11,072 nucleotides of DNA from contig CALWMQ010000164.1 in the NCBI GenBank assembly GCA_944382025.1, positions 1-11,072 on the forward strand. The letters run 5' to 3'. The stretch's first letter is position 1, and each line of letters starts with the position of its first letter. Source of the stretch: an uncultured Clostridia bacterium (GTDB lineage Bacteria > Bacillota > Clostridia > Oscillospirales > Acutalibacteraceae). A program made the translations under genes and the position numbers. The notes below the pieces were generated by a model, which was not told the DNA's origin, did not search any database, and saw nothing but the letters and a program-made list of their open reading frames with translations. Of this stretch, positions 1 to 6,503 are shown in pieces.

Positions 1-95
1 CTTTCCGTATCATTATATAAAGAAAACTATAGGAGGATTTATGCTATATCTCAATATTTTTCTACAAATCAACACAAAACATTACAAAATATAAG

Positions 96-105
96 TAACG
101 CGTTA
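96..105. promoter_or_regulatory. Perfect 10-bp palindrome upstream of the GH13 gene (candidate operator)
   Basis: TAACGCGTTA is its own reverse complement and lies about 80 bases upstream of the predicted -35 element, in an AT-rich stretch. LacI-family regulators, which often control alpha-glucan genes, bind palindromes of this general look with a central CpG or GpC step. That is a family-level analogy; no regulator gene is in the window and a 10-bp palindrome can occur by chance. Confidence 0.25.
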
Positions 106-185
106 ACCCACCTATTTATGCGTGTGAGGAAGGTTCGCCTCAGGGATGGTTGGCCACAGGCAGGGATCGATAGAAAGGACTGTTC

Positions 186-214
186 TTTACAACGACTTTG
201 CCCTGAAGTATACT
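186..214 (+). promoter_or_regulatory. Sigma-A promoter for the GH13/serine hydrolase unit
   Basis: TTTACA (186-191) and TATACT (209-214) are separated by exactly 17 bp. Transcription would start near 221, giving a very short leader with the Shine-Dalgarno AAGGAG (224-229) almost at the 5' end. The fit to consensus and the position directly before the gene support the call; no start site has been measured. Confidence 0.6.
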
Positions 215-237
215 GACAGAGATAAGGAGTGAGACTG

Positions 238-1548
238 ATGTGGGCGTACAGCAGTAATTTTTATCAGATTTATACTTTAGGCTTCTGCGGGTGCCCCGGA
301 CAGAACGATAGCTGTACTGTCCCCCGGATCCGCAAGGTGGAGGAATGGATTCCCCACCTCCAACGGCTGAGTATGGACGCGGTGTATTTTACCCCTGTGT
401 TTGATTCCGATGCCCATGGGTACGATACCCGGGATTATACCCGCCTGGATCCTCGGCTGGGGACCAATGCGGATTTTACCCAGGTGTGTCAGGCCCTGCA
501 CCGAAACGGTATCCGGGTGGTACTGGACGGGGTGTTCAATCATGTGGGACGGGGATTCTGGGCGTTTCAGGATGTGCTGCAAAATCGGGAAGCCTCCCCT
601 TACCGGGACTGGTTTTTCCTGGACTTCGGCGGCAATACCGCTTATAATGACGGTCTTTGGTATGAAGGATGGGAAGGCCATTATGAGCTGGTAAAGCTGA
701 ACCTGAGGAACCCGGCGGTAGTAGAGTATCTGATGGACTGCGTATCCGGCTGGATACGGGAATTCGATATCGATGGGCTCCGGTTGGATGTGGCGTACAG
801 TCTTGACCAGGATTTCATTGCCCGGCTGCGCCGTCATGGCGATGGGCTGAAGGAGGACTTTTTCCTGATAGGGGAGATGCTCCACGGGGATTATAATCGG
901 CTGATGGGGGAGGGCATGCTCCACAGCGTGACCAATTATGAATGCTATAAAGGGCTGTATTCCAGCTTTAATTCCCTGAACCTGTTTGAAATTGCCCATT
1001 CCCTTCAGCGCCAGTTCGGGCCGGAACCTTGGACACTGTATAAAGGAAAGCACCTGCTGAATTTTGTGGATAACCACGATGTGACCCGGATTGCCAGTAT
1101 GCTGGGGCGTCCGGAGCATCTGCCGCTGATCTATGCCCTGCTGTTCGCCATGCCGGGGATCCCCTGTGTATACTATGGCAGCGAATGGGGCGCCTTGGGC
1201 CGGAAAGAAGAAGGTGATCCGGCCTTGCGCCCATGCTTTGACAGGCCGGAGGAAACAGAACTAACCCCTTGGATCGGGAACCTGGCCAAGGCCCATAAGG
1301 AAAGCGCTGCGCTCCGGGACGGGGCCTACCGAACCCTGACGCTGACTAACCGGCAGCTGGTGATGGAACGGGCGGTTCCGGGAGAACGGGTGATCGCGGC
1401 GATCAATGCTGATGGGGAACCCTACACAGCCCATTTTGATGCGGGTGCCGGAAGAGGGATCGACTTACTGACCGGCCAGCCCCACGATTTTGGCGGCGGC
1501 AGCGTCCTTCCTCCATACAGTGCCGTTTACTGGAGGATCACAGACTAG
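238..1548 (+). CDS. GH13 alpha-amylase family glycoside hydrolase (neopullulanase/cyclomaltodextrinase-like)
   Basis: Predicted retaining alpha-glucan hydrolase of 436 residues, acting on maltodextrin-type substrates in the cytoplasm, since no signal peptide is visible. The GH13 barrel motifs appear in order: GYDTRDY (61-67), DGVFNH (97-102, region I), GLRLDVA (180-186, region II) with nucleophile D184 and invariant R182, GEM with acid/base E213, and FVDNHD (276-281) with H280 and D281. The stretch ELVKLN (150-155) resembles the fifth conserved region MPKLN of subfamily 20 (neopullulanase/cyclomaltodextrinase). Unlike typical members of that group, there is no N-terminal CBM34-like domain: the barrel starts almost at residue 1. 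A C-terminal beta domain of about 80 residues is present. ATG 238 is preferred because AAGGAG lies 8 bases upstream; an in-frame GTG at 229 overlaps that site. The family is certain; the exact substrate is not. Confidence 0.93.
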   Translation: MWAYSSNFYQIYTLGFCGCPGQNDSCTVPRIRKVEEWIPHLQRLSMDAVYFTPVFDSDAHGYDTRDYTRLDPRLGTNADFTQVCQALHRNGIRVVLDGVFNHVGRGFWAFQDVLQNREASPYRDWFFLDFGGNTAYNDGLWYEGWEGHYELVKLNLRNPAVVEYLMDCVSGWIREFDIDGLRLDVAYSLDQDFIARLRRHGDGLKEDFFLIGEMLHGDYNRLMGEGMLHSVTNYECYKGLYSSFNSLNLFEIAHSLQRQFGPEPWTLYKGKHLLNFVDNHDVTRIASMLGRPEHLPLIYALLFAMPGIPCVYYGSEWGALGRKEEGDPALRPCFDRPEETELTPWIGNLAKAHKESAALRDGAYRTLTLTNRQLVMERAVPGERVIAAINADGEPYTAHFDAGAGRGIDLLTGQPHDFGGGSVLPPYSAVYWRITD

Positions 1549-1601
1549 GGCGGCTGTTGACAGAAGGACGGCCGGCTGCCAAAAAGGAGGACATGCAAAA
1601 G

Positions 1602-2792
1602 ATGCCGTTTGAAAAAGTAGTGGATTTGATGAACCGCCTGGCCAGGGAGATGGTGCCGGGTAATGCGGTCTGCGTTTACCTACAAGGGAAAAAGGTCCTG
1701 GAATACGCGGCGGGGTACGCTGACCTGGAAGCCGGTACCCCTATGACCGGGCACGAACTGTTCAATTTATATTCCTCCTCCAAGCTGACGACAGTAACAG
1801 CGGCGCTCCAGCTCTATGAACAGGGGCTGTTTCTGATGAGTGATCCCTTATACGCCTATATCCCGGAGTTCCGGGAGATGACGGTTCTCGCGCCGGACGG
1901 GCACCTGACGCGGGCAGCCAATCCCATTACGGTAGGACATCTGTTTACCATGACTGCCGGGATGGATTACGATCTGCGGCGTTTGGACAGAGAGGATGTA
2001 CAGGAATCTACCGATGGAAAAATGGATACTTTGGAGGTAGTACGCCGCTTAGCAAGAGAACCCCTGGCCTTTGAACCGGGAACCCGCTGGCAGTACAGCC
2101 TCTGTCACGATGTTTTGGCGGGCCTGGTATGCGCGATAACCGGGAAAAAATTCCGAGACTATGTGCGGGAAAGAATTTTTGAGCCTTTAGGCATACAAAA
2201 CGCCTTCTATCATCGGACTGCCGCCATAGAAAATCGCATGGCGGCTCAATATACCTATGTGCCCTTAGAGGGCGAGGAAATAACGGATCCTGTGGAGGCG
2301 CAGATGTCGGGGCGGATCGGAAAAGGAGCTTTCAGAAAAATTGATAAATCTATTGGCGCCTTTGCGCCAGGGGAGGAATACGACAGCGGCGGGGCAGGTA
2401 TAGTGTCTTCGGTGCCGGAATACGCTCTCCTGTTAGCCGCCCTGGCCGCGGGCGGAAAAGGCCTTACTGGTGAACGTATACTGTCTCCCCATACGGTTCG
2501 CCTGATGAAAGCCAATCATCTGGATGAAAGGACAGCACCGTTTTTCCCTTCCACGCCCCATCTGGCAGGTTATGGTTACGGCCTGGGCGTTCGTACCATG
2601 GTGGATCCGGTGAGGGGCGGCTCCAACGGATCCTTAGGGGAATTCGGCTGGGGCGGCGCAGCCGGCTCCTATTGCCTGGTGGATACGGAGCTTGAACTGG
2701 CGGTATGTTATGCCCATCATATGCGTAACCCACAAACTGACTATTTTCAGCCCCGGCTGAGGAATGTGATCTATGCCTGCTTGGACGTATAG
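1602..2792 (+). CDS. Beta-lactamase-fold serine hydrolase (class C/esterase type)
   Basis: Member of the PF00144 family (class C beta-lactamases, DD-peptidases, EstB-type esterases), 396 residues with no signal peptide, so probably a cytoplasmic esterase or amidase rather than a resistance enzyme. The catalytic SxxK is S58-SS-K61 in LYSSSKLTT. The second motif is Y165-S-L, where penicillin-binding relatives have Tyr-x-Asn. The third, usually KTG or HxG, is replaced by GWGGAAG (349-355), as in EstB-like esterases. The start is uncertain: AGGAGG (1585-1590) lies 11 bases from ATG 1602 but only 2 from ATG 1593, and a TTG at 1557 would precede the ribosome site. The gene begins 53 bases after the GH13 stop with no terminator between them, so cotranscription is likely. 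It may remove an acyl group from a sugar or glycan, but its substrate cannot be read from the sequence. Confidence 0.88.
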   Translation: MPFEKVVDLMNRLAREMVPGNAVCVYLQGKKVLEYAAGYADLEAGTPMTGHELFNLYSSSKLTTVTAALQLYEQGLFLMSDPLYAYIPEFREMTVLAPDGHLTRAANPITVGHLFTMTAGMDYDLRRLDREDVQESTDGKMDTLEVVRRLAREPLAFEPGTRWQYSLCHDVLAGLVCAITGKKFRDYVRERIFEPLGIQNAFYHRTAAIENRMAAQYTYVPLEGEEITDPVEAQMSGRIGKGAFRKIDKSIGAFAPGEEYDSGGAGIVSSVPEYALLLAALAAGGKGLTGERILSPHTVRLMKANHLDERTAPFFPSTPHLAGYGYGLGVRTMVDPVRGGSNGSLGEFGWGGAAGSYCLVDTELELAVCYAHHMRNPQTDYFQPRLRNVIYACLDV

Positions 2793-3162
2793 GAGAGTGA
2801 ACGGATAGGCTGCCTATTCCTCCGAAGCGGAAAGCACAGACTGGCAAAGACTGAGCAAAGAAAAACGCCCGTTTTTCATGATGCTGGAAGGGCCAATAAA
2901 CGGCGGCCCGGCAAAGAATTTTCTGAATGTTCTGAGAGGCGGGCAGGCAATCGTCTCTGACGCTCCTAAGAACAGGCGGATACTGTAAAAGGCGGGGCCG
3001 CCTTGCAGGCGCCGTTTGCGAAAGGGAGCCCCTGTGTCCCAACAGGCGGGGAAAGTTCCCGCCAGCTTCCTATCCGACAAACAGAGAAAGTACCAGGCCT
3101 ATGGTGGGACCTGTCATCCGTGCACATATGCCGCTGCCCATACAGCATTCGCCAATATTTTG
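2793..3162. other. Hairpin-rich intergenic region with no gene
   Basis: No convincing coding frame was found; open frames on the minus strand lack ribosome sites and known motifs. The region holds several inverted repeats: ATAGG-ctg-CCTAT near 2805-2817, GGGCC/GGCCC (2890-2909), AAGGCGG-gg-CCGCCTT (2989-3004) and GGCGGG/CCCGCC (3045-3063). The last part, read on the minus strand, resembles the element at 10242-10273 (GGGAA-CTTT-CCCCGCC against GGGAAGTTTTCGCCCGCC), suggesting a shared intergenic repeat family. The octamer CGGATAGG occurs at 2802-2809, inverted at 3069-3076, and again at 3167-3174. Confidence 0.5.
2854..2885. terminator. Candidate terminator hairpin after the GH13/serine hydrolase unit
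   Basis: GAAAAACG (2860-2867) and CGTTTTTC (2870-2877) form a perfect 8-bp stem around CC. An outer AGCA/TGCT pair (2854-2857 with 2882-2885) extends it across small unpaired stretches. The five Ts lie in the 3' arm of an A/T-rich stem, 62 bases after the stop codon. It could work on both strands, but the short loop and the lack of a T-run beyond the stem make it weaker than the other terminators here. Confidence 0.4.
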
Positions 3163-3176
3163 TTGACGGATAGGAA
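3067..3176. repeat. 14-bp inverted repeat (13/14 match) overlapping the popT promoter
   Basis: TTCCTATCCGACAA (3067-3080) is the reverse complement of TTGACGGATAGGAA (3163-3176) except at one position. The 82-base spacer carries no gene. The right arm contains the whole -35 element and the start of the promoter spacer. Possible roles are paired operator sites, or the ends of a small inserted element; no target-site duplication flanks the arms. Confidence 0.55.
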
Positions 3177-3190
3177 TTATACGGTATAAT
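3163..3190 (+). promoter_or_regulatory. Strong sigma-A promoter for the DUF368/PopT gene
   Basis: TTGACG (3163-3168) and a perfect TATAAT (3185-3190) are separated by 16 bp, with initiation expected near 3197 and a leader of about 40 bases. The -35 element lies in the right arm of the 14-bp inverted repeat, so a protein bound there would block RNA polymerase. Confidence 0.75.
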
Positions 3191-3235
3191 AGTTCTCGGC
3201 ATGATTCCCATATCAACCGGTAAACGAGGTGCCAT

Positions 3236-4087
3236 ATGAAAAACAATTCACTGGAAAAGCTGCCTGTGCTGCGGGTATTGTTCCGTTTACTGCAGGGGGC
3301 GCTGATCGGCTTAGGCGCCGTACTGCCCGGGATTTCCGGCGGGGTGCTGTGCGTGGTGTTCGGGATCTATAAACCCATTATGGAATTGCTGTCCCATCCC
3401 CTGAAAAATTTTAAAACCCATGTCCCCAAACTGATTCCTGTCCTCATCGGCCTGGTAATCGGGTTTATGGGGGTTGCTAAGCTGCTGGCCTTTTTCCTGG
3501 AAAAATATCCCGCCCCATCGGTGTGCCTGTTTGTGGGGCTGATTGCCGGGATGATGCCCTCTCTGTTCAGGGAGGCGGGGGAAAAGGGCCGTACCAAAGG
3601 TTCCTATATCTCTCTGCTGATCGCGATGGCTGCTGTTTTTGCCCTGCTGCTGGGCCTGCAATACGCCTCGGTACAGATCCTGCCGAATTTCGGCTGGTAT
3701 TTGTTCTGCGGTTTCTGCCTGGCTCTGAGCGTGATCGCTCCCGGTATGAGCTTTTCCACCTTGCTGATGCCCCTTGGCTTGTATACCCCCTTTGTGGACG
3801 GTATCGGTAACCTGAACCTGCAGGTTTTAATCCCCGGCGGGATCGGTGCGGTGGTTACGGTCATCCTGCTGGCTAAAGCTATTAACGCCTTGTTCGACCG
3901 GTTCTACTCCCTGGCGTTCCATGCCATCGTGGGTATTGTCATTGCCGCTACGGTGATGATTATTCCCTATGAAAGCTTTACCGCTTCCATAGGGCAGGGC
4001 ATTATTAACGCCGTGTGCCTGGCGGTAGGGATTGTAGCCGCTTTGCTGCTGGACCGCTTCAACCGCAGTGTCCCAAGGGAAGACTGA
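3236..4087 (+). CDS. popT: DUF368 membrane protein, polyprenyl-phosphate transporter PopT
   Basis: Polytopic inner-membrane protein of 283 residues, a normal length for DUF368 (PF04018). Members of this family in other bacteria have been shown to return undecaprenyl phosphate to the cytoplasmic leaflet after wall and surface-polymer synthesis. The internal duplication typical of the family is visible: GLGAVLPGISGG (25-36) in the first half and SVIAPGMSFS (165-174) in the second, each within a hydrophobic reentrant-like segment and each followed by a GIY/GLY turn. About seven to eight hydrophobic stretches are separated by short charged loops. GAGG (3226-3229) lies 6 bases before ATG 3236. The gene has its own promoter and appears monocistronic. 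The second motif has MSFS where ISGG-type sequence is more usual. The family assignment is firm; the transport role is inferred from homologues. Confidence 0.88.
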   Translation: MKNNSLEKLPVLRVLFRLLQGALIGLGAVLPGISGGVLCVVFGIYKPIMELLSHPLKNFKTHVPKLIPVLIGLVIGFMGVAKLLAFFLEKYPAPSVCLFVGLIAGMMPSLFREAGEKGRTKGSYISLLIAMAAVFALLLGLQYASVQILPNFGWYLFCGFCLALSVIAPGMSFSTLLMPLGLYTPFVDGIGNLNLQVLIPGGIGAVVTVILLAKAINALFDRFYSLAFHAIVGIVIAATVMIIPYESFTASIGQGIINAVCLAVGIVAALLLDRFNRSVPRED

Positions 4088-4091
4088 CCAG

Positions 4092-4119
4092 CAGCCGTAC
4101 CGGAGAATCCGGGCGGCTG
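4092..4119 (+). other. Stable GC-rich hairpin just after the popT stop codon
   Basis: CAGCCG (4092-4097) pairs with CGGCTG (4114-4119), and an inner CCGG/CCGG stem (4100-4103 with 4109-4112) closes a five-base loop. It starts 5 bases after the stop codon. No T-run follows, so it is not a standard intrinsic terminator; it could protect the mRNA 3' end or assist a factor-dependent stop. Confidence 0.45.
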
Positions 4120-4198
4120 GGTCCCTGGCCGGAAGCCGTTGTTTCCCCGGATGCCCATTGGGGCGGCCGTGACGTTTACATTTGGATGCCTGTTATGA

Positions 4199-4225
4199 CG
4201 GGGCCGGAGGATCTCTTCGGCCCCG
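4199..4225 (+). other. Strong hairpin in the leader region before the CE2-like esterase
   Basis: CGGGGCCG (4199-4206) pairs with CGGCCCCG (4218-4225), and wobble and further pairs extend the stem to about 12 bp with a 3-base loop. It sits within the roughly 390-base gap between popT and the esterase. No T-run follows. I could not match this gap to a known riboswitch class, and I see no gene in it. Further short inverted repeats in the same gap are TCGGT/ACCGA (4237-4258) and GGGG-aaatg-CCCC (4397-4409). Confidence 0.4.
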
Positions 4226-4409
4226 CCGCCATTGAATCGGTCAAGGACACGAAACCGACCGGCGGAGAGGAAACATGGGACCGTCTTCAGCGGATGTGCC
4301 TGACGAAAGAGGCGGCTTTTCAGCCGGTTCCGGCGGTGCGGCTGCCTATGGGGCTCAGAACGCCCAAAATTGCCTGAACGGGGACGCTGGATGGCAGGGG
4401 AAATGCCCC

Positions 4410-4438
4410 TTGCAAACAGGGCCTGCCTGTGGCAGAAT
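4410..4438 (+). promoter_or_regulatory. Weak candidate promoter for the CE2-like esterase
   Basis: TTGCAA (4410-4415) and CAGAAT (4433-4438) are 17 bp apart and end about 40 bases before the ATG. Each hexamer matches consensus at only four of six positions, so transcription may instead come from farther upstream. Confidence 0.25.
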
Positions 4439-4479
4439 AAAAACCGGACGACCGAAATTTGGATGGAGATGAGAGAAAT

Positions 4480-5451
4480 ATGAGGATACCATTTGACCAT
4501 GAAGCTGTCCGGTTCACCGGAAGATGGGCGGTATGCGGGGATAGCGTGGCGGCCACCGCCCCTGGGGCCTATCTGGAAGCCGCGTTCCAAGGAACTATGG
4601 CCGTACTGCATTTTGATATGACCTATTCGGCCCAGCCCTTTCCCCATGTCTGGATAGGAGTGGATGGAGGCGCTTTGTCGGAGACACCCCTGGACCGGTA
4701 TCTCCGGATAAGCGCTGAGGATTCCGGGAACCATGTGGTGCAGGTCATTTATAAAGGGACCGTGGAGATGCACCACCGCTGGAGACACCCACTGGTAGGA
4801 AAAATTGCCTTTCAGGGGCTGGAGGCCGACGCCCCCGGAACACTGGAGCCCGATACCCGCTCTATGATCGAATTCGTCGGCGATTCCATTACCGAAGGGG
4901 TGCTGGTTGACCCGGACTACCGCCCTTATGCCGATGAGCAGATGAACCGTCCCTATCAGGATGATGTAACCGCAGGATATGCCTGGCTGACCGCCCAGGC
5001 ACTGGGGATGCGGCCTATTATGATGGGGTATGGAGCGGTGGGTTCCACCAAATCCGGATGCGGAGGGGTACCCAAGGCGGCGGAGGCGTATCCCTATTGC
5101 TTTGAAAACGCACCGTTTTCCCATTCCGCGGAGTATACGGTAGTCAACCATGGTACCAATGATCGGGCTGCCGGGACGGAGGTGTTCCGCCGGGAATACC
5201 GGAACCTGTTGGAAGTGATTCTCCGCCAGAACCCTGGTACCCGTCTGGCCGTAATGGTCCCCTTCTGCGGCGCTTTCAAGGAGGAAATTCGGGAAACCGC
5301 CTCGGCCGTGAGCCACAGTGCAGGCCGAGACATCCTAGTGATCGATACCACTGGATGGCTTTCCCCGGAGCCGCTTCATCCTCTGCGGGACGGCCACCGT
5401 ATGGCCGCTGAACGGCTGGTTCCGCTCCTCCGAGAGGGGTTTGGCCTGTAA
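4480..5451 (+). CDS. CE2-like SGNH-hydrolase carbohydrate esterase
   Basis: Predicted deacetylase/esterase of 323 residues with the two-domain plan of carbohydrate esterase family 2: an N-terminal beta-rich domain (about 1-125) and a C-terminal SGNH domain (about 128-323). RSMIEFVGDSITEG (127-140) holds block I with nucleophile S136. The oxyanion residues fit GYGAVGS (183-189) and HGTND (224-228) with N227. The catalytic histidine is H300 in LHP, followed by GH (305-306). At the position normally Asp in DxxHP there is E297 (EPLHP), notable because some CE2 enzymes work with a Ser-His dyad. No signal peptide is seen, so a cytoplasmic role on imported acetylated oligosaccharides is likely. ATG 4480 follows GGAG (4465-4468) by 11 bases; an in-frame TTG at 4459 lies upstream of that site and is less likely. 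The natural substrate is unknown. Confidence 0.87.
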   Translation: MRIPFDHEAVRFTGRWAVCGDSVAATAPGAYLEAAFQGTMAVLHFDMTYSAQPFPHVWIGVDGGALSETPLDRYLRISAEDSGNHVVQVIYKGTVEMHHRWRHPLVGKIAFQGLEADAPGTLEPDTRSMIEFVGDSITEGVLVDPDYRPYADEQMNRPYQDDVTAGYAWLTAQALGMRPIMMGYGAVGSTKSGCGGVPKAAEAYPYCFENAPFSHSAEYTVVNHGTNDRAAGTEVFRREYRNLLEVILRQNPGTRLAVMVPFCGAFKEEIRETASAVSHSAGRDILVIDTTGWLSPEPLHPLRDGHRMAAERLVPLLREGFGL

Positions 5452-5565
5452 ACATACGGCGGTGCCCGGCAAAGAACGTCCCCCTGCGGGAACCGGGTAT
5501 ACCTGCTTTTGCCCCTGCCGTTTCCGCCGTTGGGCGGCGGGTGAGCGGGAAGGAGTTCGTTTTTC

Positions 5566-6300
5566 ATGTCAAAAGCATCCGATCCGCTGTCCCCGTTACG
5601 GGCGGCGGTAGACAAATACAGCTTGCTGCGGCCGGGTGACCGGGTGGCCGTAGGGGTATCCGGTGGTAAAGACAGCGTGGCTTTGCTGGTGCTGCTCAGC
5701 CGCCTGCGCCGCTTTTATCCGAGCCCCTTTACCCTGACCGCGATTACGCTGGACCCCTGTTTCCAGGGGAATGAAACAGATTATACCCCTATAGCCAGGC
5801 TTTGCGAAGAACTACAGGTACCGTATGTTTTGCGGCGAACCCGGCTCTGGGAAGTGGTGTTTCAAGAGCGGCGCGAGTCCAACCCCTGCAGCCTGTGCGC
5901 CCGGATGCGCCGGGGCGCCCTCCATAAGGCGGCGGTGGAAGAAGGCTGCAATGTGGTAGCGTTGGGCCATCACCTGGATGACGCGGCCCAAACCTTTATG
6001 ATGAACCTTCTGTCAGGCGGGGAACTGGGATGCTTTCAGCCCAAATCCTATTTGGACCGCCGAGGTATTACCCTGATTCGCCCCATGGTGTTCCTCCGGG
6101 AGGAACAGATCGAGAGGTTTGCGCGGCGGGAAGGGCTGCCGGTGGTGAAATCCGCCTGCCCGGTGGATGGAAACACTCACCGGCAGCGTATGAAGGAACT
6201 GCTGGCTGGCCTTTCGGAAACGTATGGGCCGGTGGAGGAGAAGATTGTGGCCGCTATGGAAAAAGGCGGGATCTGGCCCACCGCCCAGCGCCGCCCATAG
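5566..6300 (+). CDS. ttcA: TtcA-family tRNA 2-thiocytidine biosynthesis protein
   Basis: PP-loop ATPase of 244 residues, predicted to adenylate and thiolate cytidine 32 of certain tRNAs (s2C32). The PP-loop is SGGKDS (32-37). PCSLC (107-111) gives the cysteine pair C108/C111, and a third cysteine is C198 in KSACPVDG; three such cysteines hold the iron-sulfur cluster in the TtcA/TtuA group. GHHLDDAAQT (134-143) is the conserved motif after the CxxC, followed by IRPM (171-174). It is shorter than the roughly 310-residue enterobacterial enzyme, which is usual for compact Firmicutes versions. ATG 5566 has GGAAGGAG (5548-5555) 10 bases upstream. It follows the esterase gene by 114 bases, a gap with short GC-rich inverted repeats (for example CCGCC/GGCGG, 5524-5537). 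A related PP-loop tRNA thiolase is the main alternative. Confidence 0.87.
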   Translation: MSKASDPLSPLRAAVDKYSLLRPGDRVAVGVSGGKDSVALLVLLSRLRRFYPSPFTLTAITLDPCFQGNETDYTPIARLCEELQVPYVLRRTRLWEVVFQERRESNPCSLCARMRRGALHKAAVEEGCNVVALGHHLDDAAQTFMMNLLSGGELGCFQPKSYLDRRGITLIRPMVFLREEQIERFARREGLPVVKSACPVDGNTHRQRMKELLAGLSETYGPVEEKIVAAMEKGGIWPTAQRRP

Positions 6301-6406
6301 GATAAGCATTCACCGTTTTTGATCTGTTTATATGGCTGACCGCTGAGAAAGAAGGAAGACCAGCGAAATAGCGGCTGGATAGATGAGCCCGAACAGCAAA
6401 ATATAA

Positions 6407-6435
6407 TTTACTTTTTCGAGATAATTTAGTATAAT
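6407..6435 (+). promoter_or_regulatory. Sigma-A promoter for the CofE-like gene
   Basis: TTTACT (6407-6412) and a perfect TATAAT (6430-6435) are 17 bp apart in a locally AT-rich patch that contrasts with the flanking genes. The expected leader is about 60 bases and ends with GGAGG (6491-6495), 8 bases before the ATG. Confidence 0.7.
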
Positions 6436-6503
6436 AAACCTTGTCGTGTTTATTCGACGGATTTTACCCCAATATGGGAGCATACAGGCGGGAGGCACAA
6501 TAA

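Noticed and set aside
277..1119. 280-codon open frame antisense to the GH13 gene
   Set aside because: The opposite strand encodes all four GH13 catalytic motifs. The antisense product has no recognisable domain.
2464..3235. Overlapping minus-strand frames of 88-192 codons in the 2793-3235 gap
   Set aside because: They overlap hairpins and the popT promoter, lack start signals, and translate to arginine/proline-rich sequence typical of non-coding GC-rich DNA.
4088..4479. Possible known riboswitch before the CE2-like esterase
   Set aside because: I looked for hallmark strings of cobalamin, TPP, FMN, SAM and glycine riboswitches and for a T-box and found none, so only a generic structured region is reported.
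3967..5316. 449-codon open frame on the minus strand, antisense to the CE2-like esterase
   Set aside because: The plus-strand frame carries all SGNH motifs. The antisense frame has no recognisable domain, spans the popT end and the intergenic gap, and is the kind of open frame that GC-rich codon bias creates.
5452..5565. CCCGG/CCGGG and CCGCC/GGCGG inverted repeats between the esterase and ttcA as a terminator or tRNA
   Set aside because: No T-run follows the stems, the longer pair encloses a large loop, and no cloverleaf or tRNA consensus is present.
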